A DNA stretch of 64,000 nucleotides from Bradyrhizobium sp. CCBAU 51627 (GCF_028128765.1 NZ_LBJG01000087.1:112835-176834), one strand, 5' to 3'. Counted from the stretch's first letter, positions 50,126 through 59,714 are shown. The notes: generated by a model not told the origin, from the sequence alone. Numbers and translations: made by a program.

Positions 50126-50338
50126 TCACTGCACCCCGACGATGCACGTCTCCTCAATTGAGGCGGTTCCTTTGATGATGGGCTGGCGCACCGGCTGCGG
50201 CGAGGAGTCATCGGATGACACTCTCCGAAGATCCCGATGGATATAGTCCCGAATCGCTCTCGCTCTCGAATGAAGTTCGCGCGAGAGCGGAGTCGCCTGA
50301 AAGGGCCGAAGACGCTCTTCGCACTCGAGGTGACACAT
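50126..50338 (-). CDS. Possible small hypothetical protein
   Basis: About 70 residues: MCHLECEERLRPFQATPLSRELHSRARAIRDYIHRDLRRVSS and IKGTASIEETCIVGVQ. Divergent from 50367. Weak ribosome site, composition acceptable. The rest of the gap 49988-50366 holds nothing clear. Confidence 0.35.
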   Translation of the reverse strand: MCHLECEERLRPFQATPLSRELHSRARAIRDYIHRDLRRVSSDDSSPQPVRQPIIKGTASIEETCIVGVQ

Positions 50339-50366
50339 GGCTTGTGTGTTCCATTCAGTCAAAACG

Positions 50367-50885
50367 ATGAGACCTATTCCGATCGATGACCCCCAGACTG
50401 AAAAGGCGCTTATTCATCTTACACTTGACCGCAACGTCACTGCGATAGACCACTTTGAGCAAATTCAGAGGGGCGACGCTATGATCAAGGCCGATGCGAT
50501 CTTCATCAGAGATCACAGGGGACGTCACCTACTAGATATTGAATCCAAGTGGATGTCCAAAGAGGTCACTGAGGTCGCCAAGGAGTTTTTGATCCCCCTC
50601 TGGACAATTTCGAAGGCCAGCCTTCAAAAGGAACCGCGCTCCAGCAACCAAAACGAGGTGTGGGCGCATCGCGACCACGCGGTGCCGGTGCATCTGCGCA
50701 TGCAGATATTGTCGGAGCTCGGCCGCAGGCGAGCACTTCGCATGTGCCAACTACAAGCAGCCATTGTCGGCTTCAAATCCACAAGACACTCGATCCTAGC
50801 CCTCGCGTGCACGGGTGTCGTGCAGATCGATCTCGAGGCGCCCCCCCTGGGGCCTGATTCGACGGTTCGTAGCGGGCGCTGGTGA
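50367..50885 (+). CDS. Nuclease-like protein with helical tail
   Basis: 172 residues. The N-half has DAIFIRDHRGRHLLDIESKW, a D-x(11)-ExK spacing of PD-(D/E)XK nucleases, with DHFEQIQRGDAMI before it. The C-half has HAVPVHLRMQILSELGRRRALRMCQLQ and SILALACTGVVQIDLEAPPL, which matches the tail of the protein at 48946. ATG 50367 is the third Met of the open frame. The gene stands 184 bases before tnsA and may be a related nuclease or a neighbour by chance. Confidence 0.55.
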   Translation: MRPIPIDDPQTEKALIHLTLDRNVTAIDHFEQIQRGDAMIKADAIFIRDHRGRHLLDIESKWMSKEVTEVAKEFLIPLWTISKASLQKEPRSSNQNEVWAHRDHAVPVHLRMQILSELGRRRALRMCQLQAAIVGFKSTRHSILALACTGVVQIDLEAPPLGPDSTVRSGRW

Positions 50886-51069
50886 CCAGCAGGAGGGACT
50901 GACTCTCCGCGTCTCGTTATAGCATTGGAAACCAATGAGGAGGACGGAGGCGGCCCCTTCGGGGAGATCAACCATACGTTTACGGTCCAACATTAGGCCT
51001 ACGATAGCACTTCGTTCGGCGGAATGACCCTGGGTGATTGTCTCGGTTGTCTTGCCTGGGGATCGCTCA

Positions 51070-51867
51070 ATGGCCGGTCGACGCTACACTTGGACTGAGA
51101 AGCGCATCGCAAAATTTAAACGCGAAGGGCGAGGCATAGGGACTGGCGCCACGTACATCCCCTGGCTCAAGGTTTCTGACGTCCCATCCCTCGGCAGAAG
51201 TCGGCGAGTATTCTGGTCGACTTCTGGTCGCGAGCATCACCTCCTGTCGGACATCGAATTCTACGCATTCCTCCACAAGTGCTACGACGACGCGACCTTG
51301 GACATCCGAGAGCAATTTCCTCTTCCGCGGGAGGAAACATTGAAGATCGCTGAGGAGATCCGGGTCCAACATCCGCGTGCGAACGGTGTCAACATCGTTA
51401 TGACCACCGACCTGTTGGTAACGCAGACTTCTGCTTACGGTCCGGTCGACCTCGCCTACGCTGTCAAACAGGATGCTGATCTCCACGACGAACGAACACT
51501 TGAGAAGTTGGAAATCGAACGACTTTATTGGGAGAGTAGAAGCACGCCGTGGAACATCATCGTAGGATCCAGCGTTCGCGGCAACGTTAGCTTTAATCTC
51601 GAATGGATGTTCGAATGCCAACGCGATCCCGAGGCGGAGGACGAACCGGCGATCCGCGAGAGCTTCGTCGAGGCCCTTGATGATCTGAAGGCCTTTCCGC
51701 TGCGTACAGTTTGCAGCGTCATTGATTCCCGATTGGGCCTTCGACCTGGCCGCACCCTACGGGTTGCTCGAAGGATGCTCAGCCAGAAGAAGCTCCGAGT
51801 TAATCTCACGGCGCGCAGCATTCAGGATCTTCCGGCGTCCAACTTCGTAGTTGCTGGGGAAAATTAG
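51070..51867 (+). CDS. tnsA: Tn7-like endonuclease subunit TnsA
   Basis: 265 residues. The N-terminal nuclease has the TnsA catalytic set: E63 in LLSDIEFYAFLHKC, D114 in IVMTTDLLV and K133 in LAYAVKQDADL, matching the spacing of Tn7 TnsA (E63, D114, K132). After NIIVGSSVRGN the C-terminal ~110 residues (AIRESFVEALDDLKAFPLRTV) form a winged-helix part that contacts TnsC. TnsA cuts the 5' strands at the transposon ends and works with TnsB for cut-and-paste movement. Its TAG shares one base with the tnsB GTG. Confidence 0.9.
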   Translation: MAGRRYTWTEKRIAKFKREGRGIGTGATYIPWLKVSDVPSLGRSRRVFWSTSGREHHLLSDIEFYAFLHKCYDDATLDIREQFPLPREETLKIAEEIRVQHPRANGVNIVMTTDLLVTQTSAYGPVDLAYAVKQDADLHDERTLEKLEIERLYWESRSTPWNIIVGSSVRGNVSFNLEWMFECQRDPEAEDEPAIRESFVEALDDLKAFPLRTVCSVIDSRLGLRPGRTLRVARRMLSQKKLRVNLTARSIQDLPASNFVVAGEN

Positions 51868-54050
51868 TGCCAGATTCTCCAGTTAAGAAACCCATCCTAC
51901 TCGAACGCATGCTTCTTAGAGAACCCGGCCCTGGGGGCGCGCTGTTTCGCATCGTGCATGTGGACGATGATGGCGAAGCATTCTGGCTCTTTAATGTGGC
52001 GGAGTTGGGTTGGCCCGAGCGCGTCCAGCGAGACCTCTTGGCAGATCGATTTGCAACAACTCCGCCCAGCTTCGCCATCGAATATGTCGAACCGTATCGT
52101 GTAAATTTGTCCGAGGAGGTACAGGATAGTGCAGCAGCCCGAACCTCAGCACGCAACTGGAAAATCGTGCTCCAACTGCTGGGCGACGATCGCGGCCGAG
52201 GTCTGCTGTTCAAAATTCCCCGAAAGGTCAGAATAGAAAAAGTCGTCGAAGACGTTGGCGTGACGCGACCGACGGTTGTCACCGCAATTATGCGATTTTG
52301 GCAACGCGGTATGACCCGCCAATCGGTGCGGTCGGACTACGATAATTGCGGCGGACCGGGCAAGACAAGGAGTATCACAAGTGGACGAAAGGTCGGAAGG
52401 CCGAGAACCATCGCAACCGGCGTTGGCATTTCGGTCAATGACGACTTGCGGAGAAAAATGCAGGTCGGGGCCGACTATTATCTTAGCCTGCAAAAGCCTT
52501 CCCAGAAACGCGCACTGAATTATGTCGTTGAACTCTTCTTTTCACACCGTCAAGACGAGGCGGGTCGACCGACGATCGCGCTAGACGACGATCGACCGAC
52601 TCTAAAACAATTCGGCCATTTCCTCCGTACCCACTTTCCAGAGAACGATAGATTCAAAGCTCGTCACGGCCAAAAGCGATATGACCTCGAAACGCGGGAG
52701 CTTCTCGGCAAGGCTGATCAGAATACAAAGGGACCCGGAGACGAATTTCAAGTCGATGCCACTGTAGCCGACGTCTACCTGCGATCGCAGTTTGATCGGC
52801 GACGAATCGTTGGCCGACCGGTTATCTACTTCGTCATTGACGTTTGGAGTCGGTTGATCGTCGGCATATATGTCGGCTTCGAGGGACCGTCGTGGATTGG
52901 TGCAATGATGGCTTTGACCAACATGGTCACGCCGAAAGTGGAATTCTGTCAGCAATACGGCATCGAAATCGATCACGAAGAATGGCCTTCACATCACGCT
53001 CCTCGTTCTATTCTGGCCGACCGCGGCGAACTGATGAGTGTAAAATTGGGGACGCGTATCGTCGATACCCTCCGTATCCAGATTGGAAATACAACATCAG
53101 GACGTGGTGACCTGAAGGCGATTGTTGAATCGCGGTTCAAGATCGTTCCCACCTTCTTTAAGCCGTTCGTACCGGGTTACGTCGAGCCGGACTTTCGAAC
53201 CAGAGGCGCTCGCGATTATCGGCTTGATTCCGCAATGGACCTTAATGACTTTACGCAGGTCGTTATACGCGCGGTCCTTCAGCACAATCGATCGAAGATT
53301 ACTGATATTGATACTCCGACCGAAATGACGACAGACGGCATGTCCGCTACGCCGCTTGCTCGTTGGACGTGGGGCATCGAAAATCGAAGCGGAGCATTGA
53401 GACAGCTAAGTTATGAGGAAGTCGCATTGGCGGTCATGCCGCGAGACTCGGCTCGCATTACTCCCAACGGCATAAGATTCAGAGGGGGCTTCTATACTTG
53501 CGATCAAGCCGAAGCAGATCGTTGGTTCTGGAAGGCACGTAACAAAGGAGGCTGGTCTGTTGAGGTATCGTATGATCCGCGAAGCTTAGACAAACTGTAT
53601 CTTTGGAATTCAAAGACACCGCACGGATATGAAGCCTGTCGCCTGCTGCCTCCCTACCAAGAGCTCGTTGGTAAAACGCTGTTCGAATATGAGGAGAAGG
53701 AGCTCGCCGAGAAGCGCCTCGCTGCTTCCCAAGCTGGAAAACTCCAGGCGCAGGAAATTGAGACTGATGTTGCACTGAGAGCGATCCAGGAAGAAGCGCT
53801 CGCTAAAACACGCGACCTGCAGGAGCGCAATACACCCAAAAGGGCTCGAGTGGCAGGCATACGAAACAATAGAGAAGACGAGAAGGCGTTTCAGCGACCT
53901 ATCGAGACAATCGATTTGGGCTTTCCCGCCGGGCCCCGCGTCAGCTCTCCTGCAGTAGCACCAACCGTCGACGACCCCCCGGACGCTTACGAAGACGACA
54001 TGCTGTCAAGGCTCGAGTCTCTTGAAGAAGCCAGTAACGCAGGCAAGTAG
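51867..54050 (+). CDS. tnsB: Tn7-like DDE transposase TnsB
   Basis: 727 residues, usual length. An N-terminal HTH region (VVEDVGVTRPTVVTAIMRFWQRG) binds the element ends. The RNase-H core has D297 in FQVDATVADVYL, D385 in ILADRGELMS and E421 in LKAIVESRFKI, the DDE triad. A Mu-type beta barrel follows with WTWGIENRSGALRQLS, and a disordered charged tail ends VDDPPDAYEDDML, suited to contact TnsC. TnsB binds the repeats and cuts and joins the 3' ends. GTG start, overlap with tnsA. Confidence 0.92.
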   Translation: MPDSPVKKPILLERMLLREPGPGGALFRIVHVDDDGEAFWLFNVAELGWPERVQRDLLADRFATTPPSFAIEYVEPYRVNLSEEVQDSAAARTSARNWKIVLQLLGDDRGRGLLFKIPRKVRIEKVVEDVGVTRPTVVTAIMRFWQRGMTRQSVRSDYDNCGGPGKTRSITSGRKVGRPRTIATGVGISVNDDLRRKMQVGADYYLSLQKPSQKRALNYVVELFFSHRQDEAGRPTIALDDDRPTLKQFGHFLRTHFPENDRFKARHGQKRYDLETRELLGKADQNTKGPGDEFQVDATVADVYLRSQFDRRRIVGRPVIYFVIDVWSRLIVGIYVGFEGPSWIGAMMALTNMVTPKVEFCQQYGIEIDHEEWPSHHAPRSILADRGELMSVKLGTRIVDTLRIQIGNTTSGRGDLKAIVESRFKIVPTFFKPFVPGYVEPDFRTRGARDYRLDSAMDLNDFTQVVIRAVLQHNRSKITDIDTPTEMTTDGMSATPLARWTWGIENRSGALRQLSYEEVALAVMPRDSARITPNGIRFRGGFYTCDQAEADRWFWKARNKGGWSVEVSYDPRSLDKLYLWNSKTPHGYEACRLLPPYQELVGKTLFEYEEKELAEKRLAASQAGKLQAQEIETDVALRAIQEEALAKTRDLQERNTPKRARVAGIRNNREDEKAFQRPIETIDLGFPAGPRVSSPAVAPTVDDPPDAYEDDMLSRLESLEEASNAGK

Positions 54051-54061
54051 GAGAGTCCGCA

Positions 54062-55564
54062 ATGTACTCGCACCTCATTCCGGCCGACTACTTGCCGGCC
54101 ACGCGACCTGAGGCGGCAGGTAATCCTCTCCTCGAGGCACTACCCCCGTTAATGTCGGCCGACGATACGAATTTGCTTTTATCATTTGGTCGTAGGCCGA
54201 CCTATTCGGATGACGAGCGCATGCTTTCTGCAAGCGAAAGGATGCTGTGCGTCGGCCGCCTAAACGACTATCTGCTCATGATGACCTCTCATGGGGAGAT
54301 AATCGAGCAGATCGGTCTTATTCTCGATAGCGGCTACGTGCATCGCAACCCAGCACTCCCGGAATTCCAAAAGTCCCTCGTCGGATTCTATCGTCAGCGA
54401 TTGCAGGGTCGAATCACGCCCATCGAATCTTCCGGACCGTCGACAGCGCCGTCATTCGCGCTTTTCGGCGTATCCGGAATGGGAAAGAGCACTGTGGTCG
54501 AGCGGACGCTCTCATTTTATCCGAGAGCTCTAAGCCACCAAAAGTTCGGCTTCTATCAGATTGTGTGGATGAAGATTGATTGCCCGATGGATGGCAGCCT
54601 AAAGCAGCTGCTGCTTTCCATAGTCGCGAAGGTCGATTCAACTCTGGGCACCAATCACTCTAAATCCGTCAACGGTCGCGTTCCGATTGATAAGTTGATT
54701 CTAGATGTCGCGAAGATCGCCGCCCAGCACCATCTTGGCGTCCTTGTAATCGATGAAGTCCAACACTTGTTGGCCGCCAAAGGAATCGGCATCGAGAAGT
54801 TACTAAACTTCTTCGTGACGTTCACGAATGACGTGAAAGTGCCCCTCATCGTTCTCGGCACTCCAAAGGCGCAAGTGCATCTCGAACAGCTTTTCCGAGA
54901 GGCTCGCCGCGTCGGACAATATGGCTCGGCGCTCTGGGACCGTATGGTTCTCGGGCGGGAGTGGGACTATTTCCTTAAAGTGCTTTGGAAATATCAGTGG
55001 CTACAGAAGGCGGAAGACATCTCTCCTGAAGTTTCAGAAGCGATGTACAACCAGACTCAGGGGATTACTGCCCTGGTCATCCGACTCTTTCAGCTTGCCC
55101 AGTTGCAGGCAATTCGTGGAAAGAGCGAACGGATAACGGCGAGCCTGATAAACAAAGTAGCGAAAGAGAAGTTCTCTCTTCTGCGGCCTGCACTCGATGC
55201 ACTCAGGAGTGGCGATAATGATCAGATCGCTAGATTTGAGGATCTTATCTCATCGAGCGTAACCGCGTTGAAAACTTTGACCACACAACAACAGGCAACT
55301 CAATCGATCAAGGTCGCAGAGAAGCGAGTCAGCGAAAGGCGCATCCACCTTACTTCAAATCTGCTTCATGCAGGCGCCAGTCCAAGCATCGTGGGCGCCT
55401 TGGTCGATGAAGTTTTGGCGCCGGCGGGGACGGCAGCAAAGAAGCGTCCGGCAAAGACGCCCAACAAGCTTGTCGAAGCTCTTAGGAAGGCCGAAGCAGA
55501 GAATGCAGATCCCGTCGAGGCGTTGAGAAGCGCTGGTCTTATAGACGATCTATTTGGGCAGTAG
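54062..55564 (+). CDS. tnsC: Tn7-like AAA+ regulator TnsC
   Basis: 500 residues. Walker A GVSGMGKST at 136-144, Walker B LGVLVIDEVQ (D231, E232), sensor LIVLGTPKAQ, then a helical lid. The C-terminal ~120 residues are basic with KKRPAKTPNKLVEALRKAEAE. TnsC connects the target selector TniQ/TnsD with TnsAB and blocks re-insertion. AGGAGAG lies 7 bases before ATG. Confidence 0.92.
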   Translation: MYSHLIPADYLPATRPEAAGNPLLEALPPLMSADDTNLLLSFGRRPTYSDDERMLSASERMLCVGRLNDYLLMMTSHGEIIEQIGLILDSGYVHRNPALPEFQKSLVGFYRQRLQGRITPIESSGPSTAPSFALFGVSGMGKSTVVERTLSFYPRALSHQKFGFYQIVWMKIDCPMDGSLKQLLLSIVAKVDSTLGTNHSKSVNGRVPIDKLILDVAKIAAQHHLGVLVIDEVQHLLAAKGIGIEKLLNFFVTFTNDVKVPLIVLGTPKAQVHLEQLFREARRVGQYGSALWDRMVLGREWDYFLKVLWKYQWLQKAEDISPEVSEAMYNQTQGITALVIRLFQLAQLQAIRGKSERITASLINKVAKEKFSLLRPALDALRSGDNDQIARFEDLISSSVTALKTLTTQQQATQSIKVAEKRVSERRIHLTSNLLHAGASPSIVGALVDEVLAPAGTAAKKRPAKTPNKLVEALRKAEAENADPVEALRSAGLIDDLFGQ

Positions 55565-55565
55565 C

Positions 55566-57275
55566 ATGCATCTGATGCTTCCGAAGCCGTATCCGGATGA
55601 GCTGATATACTCAGTCATAGCCCGGCATTTCGCGTATCTCCAGCCCATCGTTATCAAGAGCGCTCAAGAAGCGATCGACGGCATCTCGTGGTTCTCAACA
55701 AGATACGTCAGAAATGCGAATCGCCTTGCCGAAAAGACCCATCCTATTTGGGGACTATCAGGCCTGGAGATACTCGACCGTCACACCCTCCTTCCATTCA
55801 ACGGTGCATTTCTGAAGCCGGACATGCATTTGAAATGCACGGAATGCTTTCTGGAAACGAACCCCCACGGAGGATCTGTTGCCCTGGGCATGGGCAATTC
55901 CAGCGTCCTTGAGCCGAAGTTCTTCAGGTTTTGTGTTCTCTGTCTTGAAGAGGATATCGAAAGATTCGGTGAAACTTATTGGCATCGGCAGCACCAGTTG
56001 TCTGGAACTCTCTTTTGCATCAAGCATGGCGAGTTGCTTCGCAATTCGATGGCCCCAATGTCCCCTCTCGACAGGGCAACGATGGATGCGACGCATTATT
56101 GCGAATCAGATGCCGAGCCAGTCGCAGTGCTGAGTAGCCGCGAAACTACGTTAGCGTTGGAGATTGCAAAAAGGTCCGCAGATATTTTGTATGGAGTTCC
56201 TTCGCGTTGGCTAAGCCCAGATCCGAGTGAACAGTATCAGACTGCTGCTGTTGAAGTGGGATACGGCTTTGGTATCACGGCGCTCCAGACCCCGGCCTTT
56301 GGGGCAGATCTCATCGATTATTTTGGTGCTGGGTTGCTGGGTAAGCTTGGATGTCGGCTGAACGAGCGATCGCGACCAATCCGCAAGATATTCTACAAGG
56401 ACGGTGCCAATCACCCCCTGTTACATGTCTTGGTTCAACACTTTCTTGGAGAGCGGCAGAAGGCAACCCGCTTGATCTTGGAACGCCAAGGGCTGGACAA
56501 CTCATTTAGGCAAGAGTGGAAGTGCCCGAACAGATTTGCCAAGCATGAGGAAGATTTCCGAATTCCTCAAGTTTATCTAAGGCGAGCAAAAGGGGGTACG
56601 CGCGAGCATTATTTCCATGCCCGATGCACTTGTGGATACGTATTCTGTTTTGAGAGGCCCCGCGAGGGGGATCCCGCCATGCCGCTCGTCAAGATCGTAA
56701 ACAACTACGGTCCCGCGGTAGCGACGGAGGTCAAGCGGTTATACGCGAAATACCGGGTCATCAAGAAAGTCTGCAGCGAGCTAAAGATGCAGCACAAAAC
56801 TGTGAGACGGATTCTTGACGGGATTCGAGCTGGCTTTGAGCCTTCGCCAGAGAAGATAGCAGCTCTGCGGAAGGCTTGGTTGGAGGATGGTCGAGTAAAA
56901 AGAGGCACCACATACCAAACTCTATTGAAATATGATCGAGAGTGGCTGGATAGCTTTCCTAGCCGTCGGGGGACTCGATCGCGAGTGCCGAAACCGCAGC
57001 CAAGGCACGCAGACGACGTCGCTTTGGCGGGTCAGATTGAGGCCTCTGCGCGAACGCTTCGTGAACAGGGTCGATTAGTGACCGTAAACGGGCTAAGCCG
57101 CGTTCTGGGACGAAAGCTCAACGTGCTGGGTCTGAAACTGATGCCAAACGCAGCCGATACCCTCAGGAAGGAGATCGATGTTCCAAGCCGGGCGTTAGAT
57201 CGAGTGCGCAAGCACATCGCTAGGGGAAGAGGGGCAGGTGGGCCGGCCAGGCGAGTTCTGAAAGAACATTATTAG
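55566..57275 (+). CDS. tniQ: Target selector TniQ/TnsD
   Basis: 569 residues from ATG 55566. The N-terminal TniQ region begins LPKPYPDELIYSVIARHFAY. Zinc-binding pairs are LKCTECFLE and FCVLCLEED, with YWHRQHQLSGTLFCIKHGELL, the hallmark of TnsD/TniQ. The C-terminal half carries CPNRFAKHEEDF and HARCTCGYVFC, then HTH-like regions for target DNA (KVCSELKMQHKTVRRILDGI and TVNGLSRVLGRKLNVLG). The length indicates a TnsD that binds a fixed site. Start is one base past the tnsC stop. Confidence 0.9.
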   Translation: MHLMLPKPYPDELIYSVIARHFAYLQPIVIKSAQEAIDGISWFSTRYVRNANRLAEKTHPIWGLSGLEILDRHTLLPFNGAFLKPDMHLKCTECFLETNPHGGSVALGMGNSSVLEPKFFRFCVLCLEEDIERFGETYWHRQHQLSGTLFCIKHGELLRNSMAPMSPLDRATMDATHYCESDAEPVAVLSSRETTLALEIAKRSADILYGVPSRWLSPDPSEQYQTAAVEVGYGFGITALQTPAFGADLIDYFGAGLLGKLGCRLNERSRPIRKIFYKDGANHPLLHVLVQHFLGERQKATRLILERQGLDNSFRQEWKCPNRFAKHEEDFRIPQVYLRRAKGGTREHYFHARCTCGYVFCFERPREGDPAMPLVKIVNNYGPAVATEVKRLYAKYRVIKKVCSELKMQHKTVRRILDGIRAGFEPSPEKIAALRKAWLEDGRVKRGTTYQTLLKYDREWLDSFPSRRGTRSRVPKPQPRHADDVALAGQIEASARTLREQGRLVTVNGLSRVLGRKLNVLGLKLMPNAADTLRKEIDVPSRALDRVRKHIARGRGAGGPARRVLKEHY

Positions 57276-57404
57276 GTGAAATTCTGGAAGGGCTTTTAGG
57301 ACACGCTCAAGCCTGAAAGAACTTTATTTTCTGGTCGCGAATACAGCCGTACGAAAGAAAAGCGATTTCCTCGACTTTCTAAAGAACTTTGTTGTCGCAA
57401 TACA
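57256..57404 (+). repeat. TnsB-site-like repeats and predicted transposon end
   Basis: AAAGAACATT at 57261-57270, AAAGAACTTT at 57316-57325 and again at 57381-57390, spaced 55 and 65 bases. The last two are each followed within 3-8 bases by GTCGC(G)AATACA. The outermost ends TACA at 57401-57404. Three spaced sites over ~150 bases ending in ACA is the layout of Tn7's left end. The five bases next to it (CCCGG) would be the target duplication. Confidence 0.65.
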
Positions 57405-57560
57405 CCCGGCCCCCGCGCGGCCGGGGCGCAATCCTGGTAAAACCTGCCATCCCGCGGTACGCGCGAACCGGCGGGTTGCAACCTCCGGTTCCGCCACAAG
57501 CCGCTTCCTTCCCGGCGCACGATTCAAGTAAGCTCTCCGGTTCGGGGGACCGGAGCGACC

Positions 57561-59714
57561 GTGCAGGGCGTGCAAGGCAATTCGCTGAGACTGCTGCGCT
57601 GGATGATGGCTGCATCCCTGGCGCTGCCGATTGCGCTGTTCGCCATTGCCTCCGCCGTTTCCTACCATTCGACCCTGGAGACCGCCGACCGGGAGATCGA
57701 GCGCACCCTCGACGTCGCGCATGAGCACGCGCTCAAGGTGTTCGAGACCATCGATCGCAGCCTCGCCGAAATCAACGAGGTCGTGCGCGACCAGCCCGAC
57801 GACGTCATCCGCTCGCGGGAACCTACGCTGCACCTGCGCCTGAAGCGGCTTACCGATTCGCTGCCCCAGCTCAAATCGGCCTGGATCTTCGATGCCAATG
57901 GCAAAGCGCTGGTCAACAGCCTGGTGTCGCCGCCGCCGGAGCTGAGCTTTGCCGACCGCGATTACTTCTATGCCCATGTCGACCAGAGCATCGGCACCTA
58001 TATCGGTGCCATACTGACGCCGCGCCTGCCGTATCAAGGCGCACGGTTCTTCGGCGTCAGCCGTCGCCGCGAGTCGGACGACGGCAGCTTCACCGGCGTG
58101 ATCCAGGCGTCCGTGCTGCCGGAATATTTCGAGAGCTTCTACGCCAGGATCGGCACCGAGCCCGGCAGTTTCTTTGCGATGGGGCGCGCCGACGGCGTGC
58201 TGCTGGCGCATTTCCCGCGGCTCGATCGCGACTTCCGGCTCGATCCGAACGGGTCGGTCGGCCGAAGCATCGCCGCGCATCCCGACCATGGGCTGATGAC
58301 CGTCGCCTGGCCATCGGACGGGATCGAACGACGGATCGGCTACCGGCGCGTCGCCGAATATCCGATCTATGTCAGCGCCGGCTTCGAGACTTCGGCGATC
58401 CGCGCGCGCTGGCTCGGCACCATCAGCCAGCATCTGGTGTTCGGCGCTCCCGCGACCGCGCTGCTGTTCGTCTTGCTGGCCTTCGCCTTGCGGCGTACCC
58501 AGCATCTGCAGCTCGAAGCCGCAAAGCGCCGCGAGGCCGAGGAGGCGCTCAAGCACAGCCAGCGGCTCGAGGCGCTGGGGCAGCTCACCGGCGGCGTGGC
58601 GCACGATTTCAACAACCTCCTGACCGTGATACGCGCGTCGGTCGATTTGTTGAACCGGCCGCAATTGAGCGAGGAGCGGCGGCAGCGCTACATCACGGCG
58701 ATCGCGGAGGCCGTGTCGCGCGCCGCCAAGCTGACTTCGCAGCTCCTCGCCTTTGCGCGACGCCAGACCTTGAAGCCGGAAATATTCGACGTCGGCGACC
58801 GGATGCAGTCGCTGCGCGACATGCTCGCCACGCTGCTGGGATCTGCGATCGAAATCGTCATGCAGCTGCCGGCCGAGCCCTGCCTCGTCAGCGCCGATGC
58901 CGGCCAGTTTGAGACAGCCCTGATCAACATGGCGACCAACGCGCGCGACGCCATGCAGGGCAAGGGCCGGATCGTCTTCTCCGTGCACGCGGCGACCACC
59001 GTTCCTGAAACGCTCGCGCATCCTTCAGGTAGTCAGGCCTCGAAAAGTCCTGGCTTCGTCTGCATCGCGGTCAGCGATAGCGGCATTGGCATTCCCGCCG
59101 CACAATTGGGTCGCATCTTCGAGCCCTTCTTCACCACCAAGCAGGTCGGCCAGGGCACCGGCCTCGGCCTGTCGCAGGTGTTCGGCTTCGCCCGACAATC
59201 CGGCGGCGAGGTGACCGTGATCAGCGAGGTCGGCCAGGGCAGCACCTTCTCGCTCTATCTGCCGCGCGTGCCGGCAGATCTCCTGCCCCGGAGCCAGGCG
59301 CCCACCACGGCCCCGGCTGTCGCCGGCAGCGGCATGTCGGTGCTGGTCGTCGAGGACAATATCGAGCTCGGCAATTTCGCCGCCGACGGGCTGACCGAGC
59401 TCGGCTACAGCATCACGGTGGTCGACAACGCAACCGACGCGCTCGCCGAGCTGGCCGGGGACGCCGACCGCTTCGACGTCGTGTTCTCCGACGTCGTCAT
59501 GCCTGGAATGACCGGACTCGATCTCGCGCAGGCCATCCGCGATCGCTGCATCAACGTTCCGATCGTGCTGACCACAGGCTACAGCCACGCCTTGTCCCAG
59601 GACAGAGTCGCCGGCTTCGAGCTCGTGCAGAAGCCCTATTCGATCGAGGAGCTGTCGCGCGTGCTCCACCGGGCCGCCCGGCTGAAACAGGTGCGCGACG
59701 GCGCCGCCGAGTGA
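57561..59714 (+). CDS. Hybrid sensor histidine kinase with receiver
   Basis: 717 residues from GTG. A membrane helix near residues 13-33, a periplasmic PDC/dCache-like sensor (ERTLDVAHEHALKVFETID, FADRDYFYAHVDQSIGTYIG), a second helix (LVFGAPATALLFVLLAFAL), then HisKA with GGVAHDFNNLLTVIR and ATPase motifs INMATNARDAM, SDSGIGIPAAQLGRIFEPFFTTK and GTGLGLSQVFGFA. A C-terminal receiver has VLVVEDNIELGNFA, acceptor VVFSDVVMPG and LVQKPYS. An output regulator is not adjacent. First chromosomal gene past the transposon end. Confidence 0.92.
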   Translation: MQGVQGNSLRLLRWMMAASLALPIALFAIASAVSYHSTLETADREIERTLDVAHEHALKVFETIDRSLAEINEVVRDQPDDVIRSREPTLHLRLKRLTDSLPQLKSAWIFDANGKALVNSLVSPPPELSFADRDYFYAHVDQSIGTYIGAILTPRLPYQGARFFGVSRRRESDDGSFTGVIQASVLPEYFESFYARIGTEPGSFFAMGRADGVLLAHFPRLDRDFRLDPNGSVGRSIAAHPDHGLMTVAWPSDGIERRIGYRRVAEYPIYVSAGFETSAIRARWLGTISQHLVFGAPATALLFVLLAFALRRTQHLQLEAAKRREAEEALKHSQRLEALGQLTGGVAHDFNNLLTVIRASVDLLNRPQLSEERRQRYITAIAEAVSRAAKLTSQLLAFARRQTLKPEIFDVGDRMQSLRDMLATLLGSAIEIVMQLPAEPCLVSADAGQFETALINMATNARDAMQGKGRIVFSVHAATTVPETLAHPSGSQASKSPGFVCIAVSDSGIGIPAAQLGRIFEPFFTTKQVGQGTGLGLSQVFGFARQSGGEVTVISEVGQGSTFSLYLPRVPADLLPRSQAPTTAPAVAGSGMSVLVVEDNIELGNFAADGLTELGYSITVVDNATDALAELAGDADRFDVVFSDVVMPGMTGLDLAQAIRDRCINVPIVLTTGYSHALSQDRVAGFELVQKPYSIEELSRVLHRAARLKQVRDGAAE

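Larger units (their letters stand above)
51070..57404 (+). mobile_element. Tn7-like transposition module and one element end
   Basis: tnsA-tnsB-tnsC-tniQ in Tn7 order, closely packed, followed by an array of AAAGAAC(T/A)TT sites that ends with TACA at 57401-57404. The genes run toward this end. The left end was not found: no inverted copy of the site array (AAAGTTCTTT, TGTATTGCGAC) was seen upstream in the window. The defence genes at 27-49 kb may be its cargo. AT-rich relative to the flanks. Confidence 0.7.

Noticed and set aside
26400..51069. Left end of the Tn7-like element inside the window
   Set aside because: I looked for TGT-starting ends with AAAGTTCTTT or TGTATTGCGAC and for CCCGG-TGT in the gaps near 26.3-27.1, 29.9, 39.8-40.0, 48.6-48.9, 50.0-50.3 and 50.9-51.1 kb and saw none. 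A computer search on the extended sequence is needed.
57276..57560. Promoter or gene between tniQ and the histidine kinase
   Set aside because: The area is explained by the repeats of the transposon end and by an ordinary GC-rich chromosomal leader; no frame with protein character was found.
57324..59021. 565-codon open frame opposite the hybrid histidine kinase
   Set aside because: Produced by GC3 bias. The sense strand shows complete kinase motifs and the antisense protein shows none.
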